DNA of 11,206 bases from Bacillota bacterium (GTDB taxonomy: Bacteria; Bacillota; Clostridia; Acetivibrionales; JAKOSZ01): assembly GCA_029776555.1 (NCBI GenBank), contig JAKOSZ010000190.1:1-11206 (forward strand), read 5' to 3'. A program made the translations under genes and the position numbers. The first letter of the stretch is position 1, and the number at the start of each line of letters is the position of its first letter. This document shows positions 1 to 6,848 of the stretch, in pieces. The notes under the pieces are model-generated. The model searched no databases. It was not told the DNA's origin and was given only the letters and a program-made list of their open reading frames with translations.

Positions 1-159
1 GAATCTGAGGTAGTAGTTGAAAAGCAAGCATCGCATGGAAAGGAAGATCTCGAGGCTTGGTTGAGGGCCTCAATGCCGGCATTGAGAGGACCTTTTGCCT
101 GGAAACCTTGGATTAAGTATGTGTTAAAAGAAATTGGAACTATTCAGCGGCTAGCCTAA
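1..159 (+). CDS. C-terminal end of an unidentified protein (partial)
   Basis: An open frame enters the window at base 1 and stops at TAA 157-159, giving 52 residues that begin ESEVVVEKQA and end EIGTIQRLA. The segment is charged at first, then rich in Trp and aromatic residues (GPFAWKPWIKY), with no membrane segment or cysteines. I do not recognise the family. The pattern of a 'LEAWLR' stretch followed by a short aromatic tail is loosely like the C-termini of some class I SAM-dependent methyltransferases, but this is a weak guess. It is separated from the liv operon by the promoter at 218-246, so it is probably a different transcription unit. Bases 91-109 within it recur exactly at 5830-5848. 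It could also be the remnant of a truncated gene; the missing 5' part would decide. Confidence 0.5.
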   Translation, partial: ESEVVVEKQASHGKEDLEAWLRASMPALRGPFAWKPWIKYVLKEIGTIQRLA

Positions 160-217
160 AAAACATTCAGGGAGTTTCACCTACTAACTCTTGACACAGA
201 CGTTCGGTGAAAAATAC

Positions 218-246
218 TTGACAGGAACACATAAATCCATTAAAAT
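218..246 (+). promoter_or_regulatory. Sigma-A-type promoter of the liv operon
   Basis: A perfect -35 box TTGACA (218-223) is followed by a 17-base spacer and TAAAAT (241-246), five of six matches to the -10 consensus. Transcription would start near 253 and leave a leader of about 40 bases before the livJ start. A second perfect TTGACA lies at 191-196, 27 bases upstream, with only a weak -10 candidate (AATACT, 213-218). It may be a secondary promoter or chance. No clear operator palindrome is visible around these boxes. Confidence 0.75.
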
Positions 247-293
247 ATGACGCATAATAATTCACTGATTTCAAAGAAAAAGGGGTAATTTTT

Positions 294-1448
294 GTGAGGA
301 AGAGGATTATTAGCGTTCTTGTTCTGACATTGTTCACGCTGTCCTTTTTGACAGCTTGCGCAGGGGGAAGCGCAAACGAGATCAGGATCGGCATCAACTA
401 CGAATTGTCCGGCAAAGTGGCAACCTATGGCCAGAGCTCCGTTGTAGGCATTAAAATGGCCGTTGACGAGATCAATAAGGCCGGCGGCATTAACGGCAAG
501 AAGATCCGCCTTATAGAGTATGACAACAAGTCCGACCCCGCCGAGGCAACAACCCTTGCCAATAAGCTCATTACCCGCGACAAGGTTGTGGCGATTCTGG
601 GACCGGCCACCAGCGGCGCATTCAAAGCGGAAATACCCGTTGGCACCAAGTACAAGGTTCCGGTAATTTCCGGTTCTGCCACCGCTGATGATGTGACGGT
701 AGACGACAAAGGCGTAAAAGAGTATGCCTTCCGTATCTGCTTCAACGATTCCTTCCAGGGTACCACCATGGCGTCCTTTGCTCTTAAGAACTTAAACGCC
801 AAAAGGGCGGTAATTATTGCTGATACTTCCAGCGACTACGCCAAGGGTCTGTCCAAGAACTTCAAGAGCACCTTTACCGCCGGCGGCGGAACGATTGTGG
901 CTGAAGAGGCCTATGTAGCAAAGGAAACGGACTTCAACGCCATCATTACGAAGATCAAAAACCTGAACTTCGACGTCATCTTTATTCCCGGTTATTACGA
1001 GGAAGCCGGCCTCATAATCAAACAGGCCCGCGATCAGGGGATTAAGGCCCCGATACTTGGCGCCGACGGCTTTGACTCGCCGGTCCTGCTGGAGCTGGCC
1101 GGGGCAAAAGCTTTGAACGACGTGTATTTCTCCAACCACTATTCTTCTCTTGACAAGGACCCGGCGGTAATTGACTTCATCGACGCTTTCAAGAAGAAGC
1201 ACAAGAAGGAGCCGGATGCCTTCAACGCCCTGGGTTATGACTTGGCCATGTTCCTGGCAGACGCAATTAAGCGTGCCGAGGCTATCGACGGCGAAGCCAT
1301 CAAGAATGCCCTTGCCGAGACTAAGGACTTCAAAGGAATTACCGGTACCATCACTGTTGACGAAAATCACAACGCTGTAAAATCCGCCGTGGTTATCAGC
1401 CTGAAAGACGGCGTGCAGCATGCCAGTGTTAAGGTAGATCCGCTATAA
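294..1448 (+). CDS. livJ: Branched-chain amino acid ABC transporter, substrate-binding lipoprotein
   Basis: This 384-residue protein is the extracellular receptor of a LivJ-type importer: it binds Leu/Ile/Val or related amino acids and delivers them to LivHM. The N-terminus has a basic start (MRKR), a hydrophobic stretch and a lipobox LTAC with Cys22 as the lipidated residue, so it is tethered outside the membrane. The rest is a type I periplasmic-binding fold, opening with IRIGINYELSG and continuing through GGINGKKIRL, ILGPATSG and VPVISGSAT, all typical of the family. The length is normal. The start is GTG at 294, supported by the ribosome site AGGGG (281-285); no better ATG is nearby. The gene ends with tandem TAATAA. 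It is the first gene of the operon, separated from livH by a 108-base gap with a hairpin. Exact substrate cannot be read from the sequence; other amides or amino acids are possible. Confidence 0.93.
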   Translation: MRKRIISVLVLTLFTLSFLTACAGGSANEIRIGINYELSGKVATYGQSSVVGIKMAVDEINKAGGINGKKIRLIEYDNKSDPAEATTLANKLITRDKVVAILGPATSGAFKAEIPVGTKYKVPVISGSATADDVTVDDKGVKEYAFRICFNDSFQGTTMASFALKNLNAKRAVIIADTSSDYAKGLSKNFKSTFTAGGGTIVAEEAYVAKETDFNAIITKIKNLNFDVIFIPGYYEEAGLIIKQARDQGIKAPILGADGFDSPVLLELAGAKALNDVYFSNHYSSLDKDPAVIDFIDAFKKKHKKEPDAFNALGYDLAMFLADAIKRAEAIDGEAIKNALAETKDFKGITGTITVDENHNAVKSAVVISLKDGVQHASVKVDPL

Positions 1449-1480
1449 TAAATACCTGCAGTGTTTGAATTATAGAATGT

Positions 1481-1516
1481 TGAGGGCAATATTCTTTGTC
1501 CTCACTTCTTTTTATT
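1481..1516 (+). terminator. Hairpin with T-rich tail between livJ and livH (attenuating terminator)
   Basis: TGAGGGCAA (1481-1489) pairs with TTGTCCTCA (1496-1504) over nine positions with one G-U wobble and a six-base loop, followed by CTTCTTTTTATT. This is the shape of an intrinsic terminator, though the T-run is interrupted. Because the liv genes continue downstream with no obvious new promoter, partial read-through is likely. It would keep livJ mRNA in excess over the membrane genes, and the hairpin could also protect the livJ 3' end. Confidence 0.6.
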
Positions 1517-1556
1517 GAGGGTTAAATGTTAGAAGCTGGAGAAAGAGGGAATAGGT

Positions 1557-2441
1557 TTGGAACAGTTTCTGCAACAGGTGATAAATGGAATATCCCTGGG
1601 AAGCATCTACGCGCTGATTGCCCTGGGCTATACCATGGTATATGGTATAATCAAACTCATTAACTTTGCCCATTGCGATGTCTACATGATCGGGGCATAT
1701 GTGGGCTATTTCTGCATGAGGAATTTCAACATGGGCTTTTTGCCCTCCCTCTTGATGGCCATGGTGGTTTGCACCACCGTGGGCGTCTTAATAGAGAAGA
1801 TAGCTTATAAGCCCCTGAGAAACGCCACCAGGATTGCGGCCCTCATCACCGCCATCGGCGTGTCGCTTTTCCTGGAGTACGGCACCATGTTCTTTGTGAA
1901 GGCAACGGTGCGCACCTATCCTCCCATGACAGGGTTTATGGCCAAGTCCTTTAAGGTTGGCAATACCGTCATTACAATGCAGCAGGTAATAATTGCGGCT
2001 GTTACCGTCATACTGATGGTTTTGCTGCAGTTTATCGTTAAGAAGACCAGGATTGGAAAGGCAATGCGCGCGGTTTCCCAGGATAAGGATGCTGCGGAGC
2101 TCATGGGAATAAATGTGGACGCAACCATTTCCTTTACCTTCGCCATTGGGTCTGCCCTGGCCGGAGCCGCTGGCATCCTGGTGGGTGTGTATTACAACTC
2201 CATCAATCCGCTGATGGGTATTCTTCCCGGATTAAAGGCATTTGTAGCGGCTGTTTTCGGCGGCATAGGCCTGATTCCCGGGGCAATGATCGGCGGTTAC
2301 ATTATCGGGGCCACTGAAGTGTTTGTGGCCGGGTATGGCAGGTCCATGTATAAGGACGCGGTGGTGTTCGCGATATTAATCCTGATATTGCTTGTAAAGC
2401 CTTCAGGCCTGCTTGGCAGGGACAAAAAGGAAAAAGTTTAG
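1557..2441 (+). CDS. livH: Branched-chain amino acid ABC transporter permease LivH
   Basis: This 294-residue integral membrane protein is one of two permease subunits forming the translocation path for branched-chain amino acids. The sequence is mostly hydrophobic helices. It contains the family opening NGISLGSIYALIALGYTMVYGII and the segment KLINFAH, here followed by CDVYMIGAY where most relatives carry Gly instead of Cys. Near the C-terminus is the conserved FVAAVFGGIGLIPGAMIGG, the loop region that contacts the ATPases. The start is TTG at 1557, six bases after the ribosome site GAGGGA (1545-1550); no in-frame ATG lies before the conserved region. It is followed 24 bases later by livM. Length is normal for LivH. 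It works with LivM, LivG, LivF and LivJ, all encoded here. Confidence 0.92.
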   Translation: MEQFLQQVINGISLGSIYALIALGYTMVYGIIKLINFAHCDVYMIGAYVGYFCMRNFNMGFLPSLLMAMVVCTTVGVLIEKIAYKPLRNATRIAALITAIGVSLFLEYGTMFFVKATVRTYPPMTGFMAKSFKVGNTVITMQQVIIAAVTVILMVLLQFIVKKTRIGKAMRAVSQDKDAAELMGINVDATISFTFAIGSALAGAAGILVGVYYNSINPLMGILPGLKAFVAAVFGGIGLIPGAMIGGYIIGATEVFVAGYGRSMYKDAVVFAILILILLVKPSGLLGRDKKEKV

Positions 2442-2465
2442 CGAATGAGGGAGATTGTGTATTGA

Positions 2466-3437
2466 ATGGCAAGGTTATTGAAAACCAATTGGGTTAAAAA
2501 GTCATTGGCGCTGATACTGACTTATGCGGTCATACAGCTTTTGATTTCAACCAACATCCTGGGCGGATATTACCAGGATACCCTTGTGACAATCTGCATC
2601 AACATCATACTGGCAGTGAGCCTGAACCTGATTACAGGCTTTACAGGCCAGTTTTCCCTGGGCCATGCGGGCTTTATGTCCATCGGCGCCTATACCTGCG
2701 CCATCGTTGTACTCCGCTACCAGACCCTTCCCAGCTTCATACTGGGTGTGTTCCTGGCAGCTTTGACAGCGGCCATTGTAGGCTTCCTGGTGGGACTGCC
2801 CACACTCCGCCTGAGGGGGGACTACCTGGCCATTGCAACCCTCGGCATGGCCGAAATCATCAAGAACGTATTCCTCAATTTAGATAAAATCACCAACGGA
2901 GCCGCGGGTTTAAGCGGCATACCCCAGTTTATCAACTGGTTCTGGCTGTTTGTTTTTACGGCTGGAACGGTGTTGCTGATTTTAAACTTCGTCAATTCTT
3001 CCCATGGACGAGCCTGCATTTCCATCCGGGAAGATGAAATCGCGGCGGAGGCAATGGGGGTCAACACCACAAAGTACAAGGTCATTGCCTTTATCATCGG
3101 TGCGGCCTGCGCCGGGGTTGCCGGTGCCATCTATGCCTCCTACTTTTACTTTATCCAGCCGACGCTGTTCGGTTTCCTGAAATCCATAGACATCCTGGTC
3201 ATCGTGGTATTCGGCGGCCTGGGCAGCATATCAGGCTCGGTGATTGCGGCAGTGGTCCTGGCCCTGATCTCCACCTATTTGCAGGCCTTTTCCGAGATCC
3301 GCATGGTCCTTTACGCGGTGCTGCTGGTAGTCATTATGATATTCCGGCCCCAGGGTCTGATGGGCTCCAAAGAGGTGTCCCTGGCCGTATTGGGCAAACT
3401 GGGCGGCCTTTTCAGGGACAGGAAGGAGAGAGTTTAG
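2466..3437 (+). CDS. livM: Branched-chain amino acid ABC transporter permease LivM
   Basis: This 323-residue protein is the second permease subunit of the importer. After a short basic N-terminus (MARLLKTNWVKK) it has multiple hydrophobic helices. Typical LivM signatures are SLNLITGFTGQFSLGHAGF (about residues 56-74), GLPTLRLRGDYLAIATLGMAE, the cytoplasmic stretch SIREDEIAAEAMGVNTTKYK that couples to the ATPases, and FGGLGSISGSVIAA near the end. It lacks the extra N-terminal extension seen in proteobacterial LivM, as is usual in Gram-positives. The start is ATG 2466, about 11 bases after GAGGGAGA; the GTG at 2457 is in frame but meets a stop two codons later, so it is excluded. The livG start follows the stop after three bases, and the livG ribosome site lies inside this gene's end, suggesting translational coupling. 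Confidence 0.92.
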   Translation: MARLLKTNWVKKSLALILTYAVIQLLISTNILGGYYQDTLVTICINIILAVSLNLITGFTGQFSLGHAGFMSIGAYTCAIVVLRYQTLPSFILGVFLAALTAAIVGFLVGLPTLRLRGDYLAIATLGMAEIIKNVFLNLDKITNGAAGLSGIPQFINWFWLFVFTAGTVLLILNFVNSSHGRACISIREDEIAAEAMGVNTTKYKVIAFIIGAACAGVAGAIYASYFYFIQPTLFGFLKSIDILVIVVFGGLGSISGSVIAAVVLALISTYLQAFSEIRMVLYAVLLVVIMIFRPQGLMGSKEVSLAVLGKLGGLFRDRKERV

Positions 3438-3440
3438 CTG

Positions 3441-4232
3441 ATGCCTATTCTGGCTGTTAACAGGTTAACCAAGTACTTTGGCGGGCTGACTGCTGTCTAC
3501 AATGTTAATATGGAACTGGAAGAACACGAACTGGTCGGTTTGATCGGCCCCAACGGAGCCGGCAAGACCACCATTTTCAATCTGTTGACGGGAATCCATG
3601 AGCCGTCTTCCGGCACCATTACCCTTGCCAGGGACGGAAAAAGCATAGCCTTGCAGAAGCTGAAGCCCCATGAGATCTGCAATGCCGGCGTGACCAGGAC
3701 CTTTCAGAATATCCGCCTCTTTAAGGACCTGACCGTACTTGACAACGTGCGGATCGCCATGCATAAGAATATCGGGTATGGTCTGGTGTCAGGCCTTTTC
3801 CGCCTTCCCCTGTTCGGGAGAGAGGAGAAGGCGATACTGGAGAAGAGCGCCGAACTTCTTAACATTTTCAATCTTTTAGACAAGAAGGATGAGCTGGCGA
3901 AAAACCTTTCCTACGGCGATCAGCGGCGGCTGGAGATTGCCCGTGCCCTTGCCACCAAACCCGTACTGCTGCTTTTGGATGAGCCCGCGGCGGGGATGAA
4001 CCCGGTGGAAACTACCCAGCTGGCTGAGCTTATCTGCTGGATCCGGGAGTACTTCAAGCTTACAATCCTCCTGATCGAGCATGACATGTCGCTGGTTATG
4101 AAGATTTGCGAGCGCATTTACGTGCTTAACTACGGTCTGGTAATTGCCCACGGGACTCCGGACGAAATCAGGACAAATAAGCAGGTAATTGAGGCTTATC
4201 TGGGAGAGGATGTTGGCAATGGCAATGCTTGA
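3441..4232 (+). CDS. livG: Branched-chain amino acid ABC transporter ATP-binding protein LivG
   Basis: This 263-residue cytoplasmic ATPase powers the importer together with LivF. Walker A is GPNGAGKTT (residues 36-44), the Q-loop is TFQNIRLF (Gln89), the signature is LSYGDQ (156-161), Walker B is LLLLDEP (176-182) and the H-loop is LIEHDM (His214). The LSYG form of the signature instead of LSGG is usual for LivG. The C-terminal tail (residues about 230-263, with YVLNYGLVIAHGTPDEI) matches the branched-chain family extension. Start ATG 3441 follows GGAAGGAGAG (3421-3430) at the end of livM. The end overlaps the preferred livF start by 14 bases. All ATPase motifs are intact. Confidence 0.94.
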   Translation: MPILAVNRLTKYFGGLTAVYNVNMELEEHELVGLIGPNGAGKTTIFNLLTGIHEPSSGTITLARDGKSIALQKLKPHEICNAGVTRTFQNIRLFKDLTVLDNVRIAMHKNIGYGLVSGLFRLPLFGREEKAILEKSAELLNIFNLLDKKDELAKNLSYGDQRRLEIARALATKPVLLLLDEPAAGMNPVETTQLAELICWIREYFKLTILLIEHDMSLVMKICERIYVLNYGLVIAHGTPDEIRTNKQVIEAYLGEDVGNGNA

Positions 4233-4929
4233 GGTTAAAAATATAAACGTGCACTTTGGAGTCATACATGCCCTGAAGGATGTCTCATTCACGGTGAACG
4301 AGGGAGAGATTGTCACCCTGATTGGCGCCAACGGGGCCGGGAAAACCACGACCCTGCGCACTATCTCCGGCTTAAAGAAGCCCACCAGCGGGTCCATCCT
4401 TCTTGAAGGAAAGGACATCACCAATTCCTCCGCCCGGGAGAGGGTAAGCATGGGCATTTCCCATGTTCCCGAAGGACGGCACGTTTTCCCGGATATGACG
4501 GTGCTGGAGAATCTCCAGCTGGGGGCCTATCTCCGCAAAGACAAACAGGGCATCGCCAGGGATTTGAAGATGGTGTATGAGCGCTTTCCGGTGCTGGAGG
4601 AAAGGAAGAAACAGGCCGCCGGGACCCTGTCGGGCGGTGAGCAGCAGATGCTTGCCATCGGCCGCGCGCTGATGAGCCGTCCCAGGCTTTTGTTCCTTGA
4701 TGAACCGTCGCTGGGCCTTGCCCCCTTGCTGGTGCAGGAAATTTTCGACATTATAAAGAATATAAATAATGAAGGGACAACAATTCTTCTGGTTGAACAA
4801 AACGCCAGCATGGCGCTTAAAATAGCAAACCGTGCCTATGTCATGGAAACAGGTTCGATTGTGCTTTCAGGGACCGGAGCTGAGCTGATGCGGAGCGATG
4901 AGATCAGGAAAGCCTATTTAGGAGGTTAG
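4219..4929 (+). CDS. livF: Branched-chain amino acid ABC transporter ATP-binding protein LivF
   Basis: This is the second ATPase of the importer, 236 residues from the chosen start. Walker A is GANGAGKTT (36-44), the LivF-specific HVPEGRHVF follows (82-90), the signature is LSGGEQ (137-142) and Walker B is LLFLDEP (157-163). The H-loop position carries Gln (LLVEQN), as is common in LivF. An upstream TTG at 4189 and an ATG at 4210 are in frame, but ATG 4219 is favoured: GGGAGAGGA (4202-4210) is eight bases before it and the protein then begins MAMLEVKNINVHFG, the usual LivF N-terminus. ATG 4225 is a close alternative. The livG/livF overlap suggests coupled translation and balanced amounts. The stop lies four bases before the next gene. 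Confidence 0.93.
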   Translation: MAMLEVKNINVHFGVIHALKDVSFTVNEGEIVTLIGANGAGKTTTLRTISGLKKPTSGSILLEGKDITNSSARERVSMGISHVPEGRHVFPDMTVLENLQLGAYLRKDKQGIARDLKMVYERFPVLEERKKQAAGTLSGGEQQMLAIGRALMSRPRLLFLDEPSLGLAPLLVQEIFDIIKNINNEGTTILLVEQNASMALKIANRAYVMETGSIVLSGTGAELMRSDEIRKAYLGG

Positions 4930-4933
4930 GGTT

Positions 4934-5575
4934 ATGTTTGTAAAAAACAAAATGACTGCTAATCCTTTCACAATTTCTCCTGATCATACAATACCCGATG
5001 CCTATGAAATTATGACGAAACACGGCATTAAAAGGCTTCCGGTATTGCAGGATGGGAAACTGGTTGGAGTTGTGTCAAGAGAAGATATTGCCCATGCGTC
5101 GCCTTCCAAGGCCACTTCTTTCACCGTAGGCGAACTGACCTATCTTCTCGCCAAGACGAAGATAAGCAAGGTCATGAAGAGAAACCCTGTAGCCATTTCA
5201 CCCAATGCCCTTCTTGAGGAAGCGGCTCTTTTGATGCGGGACAACGGCGTGGGTTTCCTGCCCGTTGTTGAAGACGGCAAGCTGGTAGGAGTTATCACCG
5301 AGAGCGACATATTCGATTCCTTCATTGAACTTTTAGGCTTTCGTGAGAAGGGTACGAGGCTTACCATCGAAGCCATAGACGAACCCGGCAGGCTTGCCAA
5401 CCTGACCGGTATATTTGCCAGGTTCGGAGCCAACATTACAAACGTGGCGGTTTACCGCGGAGCCTCGGGCAAAAGCGCCGTGGTCATAGGCATTAACTCC
5501 CTGAACACGTCTGAAATCGAAAAGTGCATTGAGGAACAGGGCTATAAAATACTCTACAAACTTCAGAACAAGTAA
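4934..5575 (+). CDS. CBS-CBS-ACT domain protein (AcuB-like)
   Basis: This 213-residue protein has two CBS motifs (about residues 4-55 and 77-131) and a C-terminal ACT domain (about 141-212). Each CBS motif shows the family pattern of a T/SI-P start, then GIKRLPVLQDGKLVGVVS or GVGFLPVVEDGKLVGVIT, then an S-D or E-D pair. The ACT domain opens RLTIEAIDEPGRLANLTGIF. CBS pairs bind adenosine nucleotides and ACT domains bind amino acids, so this is probably a soluble sensor; no catalytic domain is attached. The architecture matches proteins annotated AcuB, though a role in acetoin use is not supported here. ATG 4934 follows GGAGG (4921-4925), which overlaps the end of livF, so it is clearly the last gene of the liv operon. 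The context suggests it reports branched-chain amino acid or energy status; partner unknown. Confidence 0.85.
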   Translation: MFVKNKMTANPFTISPDHTIPDAYEIMTKHGIKRLPVLQDGKLVGVVSREDIAHASPSKATSFTVGELTYLLAKTKISKVMKRNPVAISPNALLEEAALLMRDNGVGFLPVVEDGKLVGVITESDIFDSFIELLGFREKGTRLTIEAIDEPGRLANLTGIFARFGANITNVAVYRGASGKSAVVIGINSLNTSEIEKCIEEQGYKILYKLQNK

Positions 5576-5593
5576 CAGGGATTTTAAACCGGG

Positions 5594-5634
5594 CCATGGC
5601 GGAGCTTCTTTCGGCTGCCAGAGGGATGGCTTTG
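5594..5634 (+). terminator. Weak hairpin after the liv operon
   Basis: GCCAT (5594-5598 region) can pair with ATGGC (5626-5630) around an inner GGC..AGC / GCT.GCC stem, followed by only TTTG. The stem is bulged and the T-tract is poor. It is the first candidate 3' end after the CBS-ACT gene, but the hairpin at 5801-5835 may be the more effective one. Confidence 0.25.
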
Positions 5635-5716
5635 TCCTCACGGCTGTCTTTCCGTCCCACCCGCCAGGCCGTTATATCCTGTCATATACCGGCTGCAGCA
5701 ATTGAATGTCAAGATG

Positions 5717-5753
5717 AAAAAAGCATTCAGCCCCAACCCCGCTTGCTGAATGC
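5717..5753 (-). terminator. Intrinsic terminator reading on the minus strand
   Basis: GCATTCAGC (5723-5731) and GCTGAATGC (5745-5753) form a perfect nine-base-pair stem with a 13-base loop. On the minus strand the stem is followed directly by six T (opposite 5717-5722), the classic terminator arrangement. On the plus strand the tail is TTCAGCGTTTCT, which is weak. No convincing minus-strand gene lies upstream, so it either ends an unknown antisense transcript or works mainly as a hairpin for plus-strand liv mRNA. Confidence 0.55.
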
Positions 5754-5794
5754 TTCAGCGTTTCTATGGCCAATCTTTTTCCGGGAAAGGCGTG

Positions 5795-5835
5795 AAAAAG
5801 AGGCAGGCGCAAATGCAACGCCGTGTCTGCCTTTT
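5795..5835. terminator. Possibly bidirectional terminator hairpin
   Basis: AGGCAG (5801-5806) pairs with CTGCCT (5827-5832), with further GCG/CGC pairing inside. On the plus strand TTTT follows (5832-5835); on the minus strand a C and five T follow (opposite 5795-5800). Either direction is plausible. As a plus-strand element it would close the liv operon about 230 bases after the last gene. Confidence 0.4.
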
Positions 5836-5848
5836 GCCTGGAAACCTT
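5830..5848 (+). repeat. Second copy of a 19-base exact repeat (first copy at 91-109)
   Basis: CCTTTTGCCTGGAAACCTT occurs at 91-109, inside the partial gene at the window start, and again here in the intergenic region. The flanks do not match. In the first copy it encodes PFAWKP in frame; the same six codons are present here but no gene surrounds them. A chance 19-base match in a window this size is unlikely, so this may be a small leftover of duplicated or rearranged DNA. Confidence 0.6.
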
Positions 5849-5895
5849 TGTCTCCCCTGTTTGTATGACATTAGAAACCTGAAAGTATGACTGCA

Positions 5896-5901
5896 TATAA
5901 T
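5896..5901 (+). promoter_or_regulatory. Possible -10 box upstream of the Mur-like gene
   Basis: TATAAT is a perfect -10 match, preceded by TGC. At a 17-base spacing the -35 position (5873-5878, AGAAAC) does not match consensus. It would give a leader of about 180 bases. An activator or another sigma factor could be involved, or this may be chance in AT-rich DNA. Confidence 0.25.
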
Positions 5902-6089
5902 TAAAACACTAAAAATAGCCGATTATATATTTGAATCAAGCTGAAATTATATGCCGGGGAAAAACCGTTTTTCCGGGAGCCGGAAAGGGAGGGGAGACGG
6001 CCAAAGCATGTGAGAACCGCATGACATAAAAAAATAAAAAAAGCACACCATAAACTTAAGCTCAATTACTTGTGAAACGAGGTAAGAAG

Positions 6090-6740
6090 ATGCTTCTTAC
6101 TGGGATTGTGGCACAAAGCCACGGGTTGAAAGTGGCCGGTTTGATCTGCTCAATTTTGTCCCAGGCGGGGAAAAAAGTCAGTATGGTGGACTTGAGGGAT
6201 TTGGCTGCCCTGGATCCTTCCCAGGTAAAGGGTTATACCGACGAACTGGAAAGAAGCGGAGTGAGCGTGGCCCTTCTTAAGATACGGCCGGAGGATGTGG
6301 ACGAAAAACTCCTTAAAGGCCTTCGCCTGGAAATAATCCTGTATGCCGATAAAGCTGACAACCCGGAGAAATCCCAGGGGCATGAAGACCCCAGGCGCAG
6401 GCTTTTGGCCGCCCTGGACGAAAAAGGCACCGTAATTGTAAATGTGGATGACGCGGAGCTCATTAAGGTCCTGGAAGGGATGCAGTACCATACCGTCACT
6501 TACGGCTTTAATTCAAAAGCGAGTATTACGGCTTCCAGCATTGGTGACGAAATAATTAGTGAGGGCTTTTTGTGCTGCCTTCAGAGGAAGGTGTCGGCCA
6601 GGAACGGGACGGTGGTGGAACCGCAGGAATACAGGATTCCGGTTAAGTTAGACGGGATGGATCCCTACTGTTTTTTAGCGGCCACTGCCTTTTCGGTAGT
6701 GAACGGTATAGACTTAAACTCGGTTTTTAAGATAATGTGA
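6090..6740 (+). CDS. Degenerate MurE-like Mur ligase central-domain protein, probable pseudoenzyme
   Basis: This 216-residue protein follows the layout of the Mur ligase ATP-binding (middle) domain and stops before the usual C-terminal domain. The opening MLLTGIVAQSHGLKVAG aligns with the P-loop region (normally TGTNGKTT...), but the GKT residues that bind ATP are replaced. Later landmarks can still be followed: LLAALDEKGTVIVNVDD corresponds to the 'aVlNaDDp' motif, YHTVTYGFNSKASITAS to the 'vvtyG...advra' strand, and LDGMDPYCFLAATAFSVVNGI to the substrate-loop 'GrfNvyNalAA' helix. The catalytic 'SSHaL' and 'TNL..DH' motifs are not recognisable. It is therefore unlikely to ligate peptides and may bind a ligand or partner. 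GTG 6072 is in frame, but ATG 6090 is preferred because GAGGT (6079-6083) lies six bases before it. It is monocistronic or loosely linked to the SSB-like gene 219 bases downstream. Family placement is by motif pattern only. Confidence 0.65.
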   Translation: MLLTGIVAQSHGLKVAGLICSILSQAGKKVSMVDLRDLAALDPSQVKGYTDELERSGVSVALLKIRPEDVDEKLLKGLRLEIILYADKADNPEKSQGHEDPRRRLLAALDEKGTVIVNVDDAELIKVLEGMQYHTVTYGFNSKASITASSIGDEIISEGFLCCLQRKVSARNGTVVEPQEYRIPVKLDGMDPYCFLAATAFSVVNGIDLNSVFKIM

Positions 6741-6848
6741 AGGTCCCGGAGAGGTATTGGAGGCTGATAGATTTTCAAGTCGAAAAATATGTAATATAAT
6801 TGAAATCGGATTAAGAAAAATATACCATTATATTGCAACTATTCGTAC

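Larger units (their letters stand above)
5576..6089. other. 514-base intergenic region
   Basis: This stretch between the CBS-ACT gene and the Mur-like gene shows no credible gene. It holds the hairpins at 5594-5634, 5717-5753 and 5795-5835, the 19-base repeat copy at 5830-5848, and a consensus TATAAT at 5896-5901 that lacks a good -35 box. It also holds a short inverted repeat GGAAAAA-ccg-TTTTTCC (5958-5974) and an A-rich tract (6027-6041) before the next gene. The left part is GC-rich and the part after 5870 is AT-rich, as expected for a promoter region feeding the gene at 6090. Confidence 0.6.

Noticed and set aside
792..1421. Minus-strand frame (209 codons) opposite livJ
   Set aside because: It is antisense to a clear binding-protein gene and has no motif of its own.
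5596..5868. Open frame of 90 codons in the gap after the CBS-ACT gene
   Set aside because: It has no ribosome binding site, runs through two terminator-like hairpins, and its composition (Arg, Pro, Ser rich, low complexity) is that of translated non-coding DNA.
5672..5896. Minus-strand frame of 74 codons over the same hairpins
   Set aside because: It covers both inverted repeats and shows no recognisable domain or ribosome site; the hairpins argue for non-coding DNA.
5958..5974. Inverted repeat GGAAAAA-ccg-TTTTTCC
   Set aside because: Seven pairs of mostly A-T with no T-tail outside the stem; too weak to call a terminator or operator.
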